A stretch of 64,000 nt of DNA from Lyophyllum atratum (lineage: Eukaryota; Basidiomycota; Agaricomycetes; Agaricales; Lyophyllaceae), in contig JACGCN010000003.1 in the NCBI GenBank assembly GCA_014905825.1, positions 2,542,001-2,606,000 on the forward strand, given 5' to 3'. Of this stretch, positions 57,162 to 64,000 are shown piece by piece. The translations under genes and the position numbers were made by a program. The stretch's first letter is position 1. Every line of letters starts with the position of its first letter. The notes under the pieces are model-generated. The model was not told the DNA's origin, made no database searches, and worked only from the letters and a program-made list of their open reading frames with translations.

Positions 57162-58379
57162 ATGACAGACTCTCGTCGTTTCGCGTTTGTGCTCCCCAAA
57201 GACCTCAAGAACCCGCACGGGGACAAGACGAGCGGTATCTACAGCACCATGTACGTCCCCTCCCTCCCCACCCCTTCACACACGTCCACAAAAAGCTAAC
57301 CACCTCCCTCACAGGCCTTTCTCCGTCGGGGGCAAGCGCCGCCCTCCCTTCCCCCTGGGCATCGAATGCGATACGGCAGAAACGGCACAGGCGTGCCTTG
57401 ATCTCCTCCAGCCCATCGCGGACCGTTACGGCGCCGCCTCCCCGCGCGAGATCGTCCAGGCGCTTTCGGACTTCCGGCCGTGGGGGGACGTGTGTCGCCT
57501 CATGGACGCTCTGACGGACACCTTTTGGACGGTCACGTTGGGCAAGCGAGTCGGGATTTACATCACACGGTAGGCGCGATCCTCTCTTCCCCACTCCTCC
57601 TCCGTCTTCTTCTTCCACTATGTACTTCGTGATGAGTTGAGCTGAAATGCGACTGAAATAGGTCGGGCGCGGAAAGGAGCCTTGAGGAAGCGGATTCGGA
57701 GCGGTGGCGCCAGGTGGATCGGTTCAGCGCGTTTGACGGGGCGTTCAAGTGCATGGTCACTGGTGGGAATACTTTGGACAAGAAGAGCTACATTGGTGAA
57801 GAGTTAGGGCGTATCGGGCGTGGTGCTACTGAGCCCGCTAAGCGGGGCACGCCTGAGAAGGCTCCATCGTCGCAAGCGTCTTACGTCACCCGCACGCCCC
57901 AGACGCCGAGGCAGGGAGGAGCGTACGGGAATGTGGGTGGCAGCGGGGGTGGGGGAGCCGGGCTCTTCACTGGCTACTCGTCCCAGTTGTTCAACTTACA
58001 ACTCCTCGGTCCGTATCGCGATGTCCGTTCCGCACCCATCGCATCCCTGATATTTCCCTCTATCCCAGGTGCCACGCTCCCCAACGGCGACGATTCGCCC
58101 AGCCCCACTGTGCGCCGGAGCCTGAAGAAGGCGACGAGGGTGGAGGAGCCCGCTCCGGCTGTTGAGGGGTACTGGTACCGCCTCTACCTCGAGACACACG
58201 ATTACACGGACGATGCGGCGGATACGCTGAGGAAGGCGTATGAGGAGAGCCATTCGCAGGAGAGCTTTGTGAGTATCTTGGAGACGCAGGGTCTGGGGCT
58301 GACTAAGGGGGAGGCAAAGTTCGTGTATGCATTGATGGTGCAGCGGCCTCCTGGGCGTGCGCCTGCAAACGTGTGGTAG
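57162..58379 (+). CDS. Unrecognised protein
   Basis: Exons 57162-57250, 57315-57569, 57662-58008 and 58069-58379 give 333 residues. The last intron (58009-58068, 60 bp, donor GTCCGT) is a multiple of three and open, so a 353-residue form with it retained is possible. Sequence: MTDSRRFAFVLPKDLKNP, a compact N-terminal part (CDTAETAQACLDLLQPIADRY; DVCRLMDALTDTFW), a Gly-rich linker (GGSGGGGAG), and a C-terminal helical part beginning EGYWYRLYLETHDYTDDAAD. No known motif identified. All phases join, the N-terminal half is not repetitive, and splice sites are normal, so it is probably a real gene. Confidence 0.72.
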
Positions 58380-58604
58380 GGAGGCGTGTGGGAGTTGGAG
58401 TTGGAGTGTGTTTGGGGATTCTGGTGCTGCGGGACGAAGTGAGTGCGGACTTTTCTGAGATGGAGATGAGGCTGTAAATTTTCTAACGAGGGTGGAAGGA
58501 TACGGTTTGAGGAGAGAACTACGTACTAAATGTATATGGCTAGCACGTTATGCGTCGTATCCTGATTGCCTCCGAACTCCAAATGTTTTTCGTGTCTAAG
58601 TTCA

Positions 58605-59010
58605 AAAGTGTCAGCCCACTCTCCCCTTGAATTAGAGCGACTAAGTAGAAATTTTTGCCCGCTCTTGGACTGTTTCAATGTACTTTAAATGATGCTTTGA
58701 ATGCTTTCCTGGTGTTTTAACACTCAAACACCAATCCTAGATGGTCAAAAGTGCCTCTAAAAATCTTGAAAAGGTAATCCTACCCTCCCCCTACCTGACT
58801 CTGACTCACTAGCATTTTTTGACCGCTCCCAGGAGCCTGCAATGTATTTTGAACGATGCCCTAGATGCATTCCTGGTGTTTTAACACCCAAACACCCTTC
58901 CTGGGCGCTCAGAAGGGCCGCTCCAAACCCTTACAAGGTCAGCCCACCCTCCCCTCACCTAGGTGTGACTCACTAATATTTTCCGACCGCTCTCAGAGTG
59001 CCGTAATGTA
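58605..59010. repeat. Tandem repeat, about 180-bp unit, 2.3 copies
   Basis: Successive units share GACCGCTC..AG, CAATGTATTTTGAA, GATGC, CCTGGTGTTTTAACAC.CAAACACC, GTCAGCCCACCCTCCCC and TGACTCACTA. Copies start near 58605 and 58780, with a partial third from about 58940. Non-coding, about 230 bp after the preceding gene. Confidence 0.8.
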
Positions 59011-59479
59011 TTTTCTAAATTTCATCAAGGTTCGCTAACTGGCGTACCAGATCGCGGAAATACTATCAAACTCGCACCAAGTCCAATTTCCCTTAGTGGT
59101 GGGTCCTTGACGTCGGTGTCAAATTCTACAGCATCAGCCACTGACTCCACAGCGACAACTGATGCCACTACCACTCCATCTGCTCCTACAAGTTCTCATG
59201 CAGCATTAGTTGCATGGCAATTCGAAATTGAATCATCGCTCCTCGCGCCGAAAAGGCTCACCCTCACTAGCTCTTGTTCTGCCGTCTCACTAGGCTATGG
59301 TCCGTCGAGAACGATGGTGAGAAGCGCTTACCTCTACTTATCTATCCTAATCCCGCCATGCCTGCCAAATGTGTTGGCTTGACATGGCATCTGACCATCT
59401 CTCGGGAAGCTTCGGTGATCCAGGATAAGCTCTAGTGTATAGCTTAGCAACGCAATGAATACTAGATAGGTCGGATAGC

Positions 59480-59910
59480 ACACTGAGTTGGAACCAAGAA
59501 GCATTCGTGATTCTTAACCAGGTAGGTGAAGTCGACTACTTTCTGTTCTGGTGCAGACGTGGTGCTCGCGAAACTTCCAGTGATGCATGCCGTGTGCATG
59601 CAGATCCGCCAAAACGTCCAAGATGTCCATGGCCAGTCTGATAATATGGCACAGCCAGGAAAGGAATCAGATTCGGACGCCCATCACAGGAGGTTAGGAA
59701 TCACTTTACCGTTAATTCAGCGATAAGTCTGTGAACTCTCCAACAACAGGCTTGCCACAATACTCAAGAACGAGGCATCCTATCCTCCTTTTAGTGTGGT
59801 TGACGCATCTCCCCTCAATCCATAGAAGCGAGGAACAACAGTGCCTTGGACGTCTTTGAATGCGTTTCGCGTAGTGGTCTGCCTCTTTCTTGACGTCCTC
59901 TCTGGGGAAC
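59480..59910 (-). pseudogene. Decayed third copy of the kinase-like gene (fragment)
   Basis: On the minus strand this matches the middle of kinase-like genes 1 and 2: KEADHYA, DVQGTVVPRFYG, RRIGCLVLEYC, then GEFTDLSLN, an intron-like gap, LDVLADLHAHGMHH, and VDFTYL..NHECFL. Frameshifts and a lost catalytic-loop segment show it is dead. Inverted relative to the tandem pair, about 7 kb away. Confidence 0.8.
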
Positions 59911-60469
59911 GTGTTGAACAGCGAAGTTGATCAGCCGTGGGACCCTAGACCACGCTGAAGACCATAGATCATGGTGACGATCATGACCTGGATCGCGATC
60001 AACCACTGCGAGCCCTGGAGCTCAGAGGCTCCACGCCTTGAAACGAGAACGATGAACGCCAAAGGAGGTATGGTGAGATTGGGGTGGCTGTCAGCGGTGG
60101 TTATGGTACACTTCAATAAAGTCAACCAAAACGGTGTTCCGCGCCGTGATCGGAACGGAACGCTCGGATGACGCAAGTTCACACGTCTTCTTGCCTCCTC
60201 CCGCCATTTGCCTTGAGCCTGCTCTCCCCTGCCGTGCACTGGGTCTTCCAATGTAAGTTATATTCTGTTCTATTTGTGGTTTTGTCTTGTATATAAGTAC
60301 TGATCAGCCCCTTAGGCTTATCTTGTATCTAACCTACACCAACATAGAAACAGCGCTTTCAAAGGGACGTGAGATGGCAAGAGAGGGAACAGCGAACCCC
60401 AGGTTGAGGGAGCCTTTGTGGTGCGTTTGTCAGGCCCTGCTTAACTGCAGCCCACTAACTATGCCACCC

Positions 60470-61352
60470 ACCCATACAGATTTGCTACCCAGCTCGATCG
60501 GGACACCTCAGCGCAGGGGGCCAACTTCTGCGTCGGAATTACGCAGACATACGGGGTCCAAACTCTGGCGTCCGCCCATACTGGGTCGGATAGAGCGCCG
60601 TCCGTTAGAAGCGTTACCGCTTGCCGAACCATGTTCGGACGTGCGCGCATGACTGTCCATTCCTCACGCCCAACATCGCAGGTGCGTGGGAGCGGAGGAC
60701 CCGCAGACGTTCGCCCCTCGGAATCTCGAACATTTGCCTTTTTATCACCTCACGCTGAGCGTCTGCTCGACCATCGACGGTTTCATAACTCCGTCCATCA
60801 TCACATACATGGGACCCACCGTATCCGCCGCCCACATACCTGTCACCCCGAACACGAGCACTCCAATCGTGGTTCATCTTCCCGTGGACAGTATGCCTCT
60901 TCACCAGACGTTTCCTCGCTCGATGCGTCGTTCTTTTGTCTTGTCGGATCTTTTTTCTGACTATCTATGCGACAGATACTCTCGACGCATCAACAGCACC
61001 AGCATCCACCGGATCCCGCGAACACCGCCGACTCCTCCACCCCCAAGTCTCATACCGCCAGCGCTAAGCGCAAGGCGGATTCTCCCCCGCTTTTAGGTTC
61101 ATGTCCCTCCACGACCCCACCGTCCTCGCAGGTCTTTCGTGCGACTCTGCTCCCTTCTCTGAGAACGAGATGGTGATAGAATCGGATCCGAACGCGACGC
61201 CCATGCCCATGCCACCTCCCAAGGAGCTGCAAGGTCCTCATACCTTCCGCCCCCGTGTCGCGTCCCTTCCCAGGGCCAAGATCCCGACTGCGCTGCCCGA
61301 CCGTTTCGTCTACGAAGATACATCAGCAGCAGGGATTTCTTTCGCCTCTTAA
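60470..61352 (+). CDS. Possible multi-exon gene, unrecognised
   Basis: Several adjoining open stretches look protein-like: DRDTSAQGANFCVGITQTYG near 60500, FAPRNLEHLPFYHLTLSVC near 60710, TPKSHTASAKRKADSPPLL near 61045, and RVASLPRAKIPTALPDRFVY near 61255 ending at a TAA. I could not join them in one consistent set of introns. Treat as a weak prediction. Confidence 0.3.
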
Positions 61353-64000
61353 TGGACCGTCTTGTTGAATTGCAACACCCACACGCACCTCCGGCATGCC
61401 ACGGATCCCGTTCAACCCCTCCACCCCAAAAGCAGACTTTGCATAGTTGTCCAGAAGTTCTGCGCAGTCACGAGGCGGCGTCGCGCTGAAATTGGAGCCG
61501 CATGAGGGGAGGAGGGAACCGAGCCCTGGCCCCGGTACCACAGGGAGTCGTGTTTTCCGGTCTGGGCCCCCATATGTTTATGGCCGCGTTGAGTTGTCCG
61601 AGCGGAAATAGAGATGGATGCCGGTCTTGGAACGATGGGGGCGGGGCTGGTGGTGGTGTGGATGGCTTGAGGCCGTCGTTGGCTAGGCTGTCGTCTCAAA
61701 TGTTGGGACCGAAGAACACGAAGCGGGCGTTGATCATGCGGGGTGGGGGCGGCTCGGTGCGTTCATACTTTACCATCCTTCGACCAAACTTTAGTGACGT
61801 TCGGCGTATGGCATACCTCAGGATCGTGTTTGTCTCAGAATCTCATCGCGACTGTCACTCTTTCCCCATTGTCCGATCTCGCGCATGCCTAGCTTACCCC
61901 TTTTTAGCTACTGCATACGCCCTCCAAGTCGCCCGCAATTTCGAAGCAACCAATCCATATGCATTTTTCCATCGCACCAGAGCTTCCGTGAGAGGATTAC
62001 GGTTCTGGGTTTACTTCCTTCGCTAGCTGCGGGAGCGGTTAACCCCGACTTCCTCTGAGATAGTACGCTGTATCGCCCACAAGTCTAGTATCCCGGCTAT
62101 CGTGATGATTCTCGGGAACACATGTTTAGCCTGGGCCGAGACGGATCCTCCACGCAGATGGTAGGTATGCCGATAGCGTCCTTAGAGAAGATACAGTGCG
62201 TTCGCTGCGACGTTTCGAATACCTATTCCCAACCCCAGTCCTCTCGCAGTCTTGATTTTCGATGATGGGGCGCCAACTCACTTTGGAATGCTATTTTTAG
62301 CGCGCACCCCATTATGAACGCGTTGTTGATTTGGATGTACCACTGTCGTCCCGCCGACGTCCGCCAGAGAACTCCTTCAAGTAAAGCAATCAGAGGCAAT
62401 AAGGTACATATCCAATAGAGGCACAGAAAGCAACGGCGTCAGAGGAGGGCCGATGACTTACTGGTACTCGTACCTGGGCCGGCAGCCCACCCCTTGGCGT
62501 GGTCCTTGTTCCTTAAGCGATGATCGCAGGTAGAGATGGCGGGATGACGTATGTAGGTACAGGTTCGGCCGGCATCGTAGATGTCAACTTCGTCTGTAGA
62601 CATTCAGGCAAGTACGCATGGACGAGCCGAGGGTCGTGTGAGTAAGTACCCGCTAAAGTTCTTTCGCATACGATAGGGCATCAGATTATGTCAACAGGGA
62701 GCATTTTGTATCAACACAGATCATAATCAACGCTTGACCTTGCGAAAGGGCAGCGTCAAAAACAAATTGACAAGAGAGTTGACAGTCATAGGAAAAATGA
62801 TTTGTATATACTGAGTTATGACGAGCGAGTCGAGCGGCATTGAGCACCACTTGGAGATATGTCAATCTTTGACAATCAAAGGAGTAGATAATCCCACAGA
62901 CGTAGGTCAGAATCGTACTCGTCGGTCAGCACAGATATCAAAGTTCATCATTGATGGGCCCCCTCTCTAGAGAGTCTAACAGGTGTAGTATCCCAAGCCG
63001 ATTCATACGCAAAGGAAGCCAGCATAAATGTTGCAGCTTTCTTGACTTCGACTTAGTCGTGAGCCTTCCAGCTGAGTCCGCGGACGCAAAATTGCGATGA
63101 TCGAATATCGTGAGGTATGTTGGTAACACGCAGTTGCGGTATCTTCAATATGATCTCTACCAGCCTAGATAGGAAGAAAACAACAGTTAGTTTCCGTCGA
63201 TCTAATATTTCGCCAATCTTGAAGGGTTCCTTCGTCACGTTCAGAGGCTCGTTGAAGAAGAGAAGAGAAGCACCACACTGTCGAGCGCGCGTTCAGGCAA
63301 TTGCCAAGATCCCCGACGACGGAGGACTTGAGAGGACGGATAGGTCCTGGGTGGACAGCCGGTGCGTAACGAGCCTCAGATTCCGCGAAAGACTGTCAGA
63401 AGCCGTTCAAACTCGACAAATATTGTCAGGTCAATATTCCGAGCCGTCCTACTTACCTGCTAAGCGTCGATCTATGAAATGACACCCAGATAAGACCTGA
63501 GCACACACCTAGAATGTAGAATGCGTTCAGGGGCTTCATCGCGGAAAACGCTGTACGTCAGAGCCGTCTTCTGTACAGAAAACACAGCACCTCCAATATT
63601 AAGAAACGATGGCGGGGATAATGAACGGTCACGAGAGGCTCAGCCCTACATGTTCGATTCGTCTGTACCGCGAGAGTGTTTTACCGCGAAATGAAGGATA
63701 CTCCGGGTGAGCTATCACGAAAGCCGTTTTGTTTGAGAATGACAAGCATGTATGACGCAATATTCGTGAGAACACCTACGGGTAGCTAGTCAGGGGAGAT
63801 GATGTTGTGAACAAAATTGGAACAAAAGATCGGTATGTATTCGTGAAAGCACGCAACGTAGTAGCAACGCCGGCGGATGCTTTTCAGGCACTCTCAGAGA
63901 TCTGGGTGTTCAGAGGTGTTCAGGTCGTAAAGCTAGCGCAACCGATCTCAGTAGCCGGCCAGGGCGCGACTTTGAACGTTTGATTGACGAGAAGACAGTG
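61353..64000. other. Right end of window, no supported gene
   Basis: About 2.6 kb. A minus-strand frame at 61323-61541 (PEVRVGVAIQQDGPL) and another near 63053-63238 are open but unrecognised. No repeats or RNA genes seen. Confidence 0.4.

Noticed and set aside
63117..63482. 121-codon plus-strand frame near the right edge
   Set aside because: No motif, and the opposite strand is equally open; not enough to call a gene.

Overview
The window looks like nuclear DNA of a filamentous basidiomycete, most likely a wood- or litter-decaying agaricomycete. The reasons are many short introns (about 50-60 bp) with phase-exact GT-AG (two GC-AG) junctions, a pair of laccases, an aryl-alcohol-oxidase-type GMC flavoenzyme, arrays of F-box-like and kinase-like paralogues, a DUF3533/SNG1 membrane protein and a tyrosine-recombinase retrotransposon. 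Exon limits below were worked out by hand from reading frames, splice sites and family conservation.

Layout. 1-0.73 kb: 3' end of an FAD monooxygenase. 1.1-2.3 kb: trimethylguanosine synthase (TGS1). 2.3-4.4 kb: non-coding, with GTTCC/GGAAC-rich degenerate repeats. 4.4-11 kb: two laccases on the minus strand. The second carries a fresh 617-bp foldback transposon in an exon. 12.2-18.5 kb: two inverted copies of a decayed gene segment bracket a membrane-protein gene and gene A, the short member of an unrecognised two-gene family. 18.7-22.8 kb: gene B, a 1273-residue relative of gene A built partly from tandemly duplicated exon-plus-intron units. 23.4-24.4 kb: tRNA-Trp and a TIR element. 24.9-26.2 kb: SDR oxidoreductase.

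27.7-33.6 kb: a complete-looking Ngaro-type retrotransposon (gag, RT/RNase H, tyrosine recombinase) with split direct repeats A1-B1-A2-B2. A hairpin-forming minisatellite sits in the predicted gag intron. 34.4-36.6 kb: GMC oxidase. 37.5-40.2 kb: two F-box-like paralogues. 40.5-42.5 kb: SNG1-like protein. 42.6-43.6 kb: 3'-5' exonuclease. 45.4-47.1 kb: broken apyrase gene. 47.35-48.36 and 54.96-56.43 kb: two Hua1-like zinc-finger paralogues. 50.3-52.8 kb: tandem kinase-like genes, with a decayed third copy at 59.5 kb. 53.2-54.3 kb: third F-box-like gene. 57.2-58.4 kb: unrecognised gene. 58.6-59.0 kb: 180-bp tandem repeat. From about 61.4 kb to the end no gene could be supported.

The laccases and GMC oxidase fit together as secreted oxidative enzymes for lignin or aromatic turnover (laccase oxidising phenols, AAO-type enzyme supplying peroxide). 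The remaining genes show no shared pathway. The most unusual things are the exon/intron tandem duplication in gene B, the hairpin array in the retrotransposon, and the precise transposon interruption of laccase 2.
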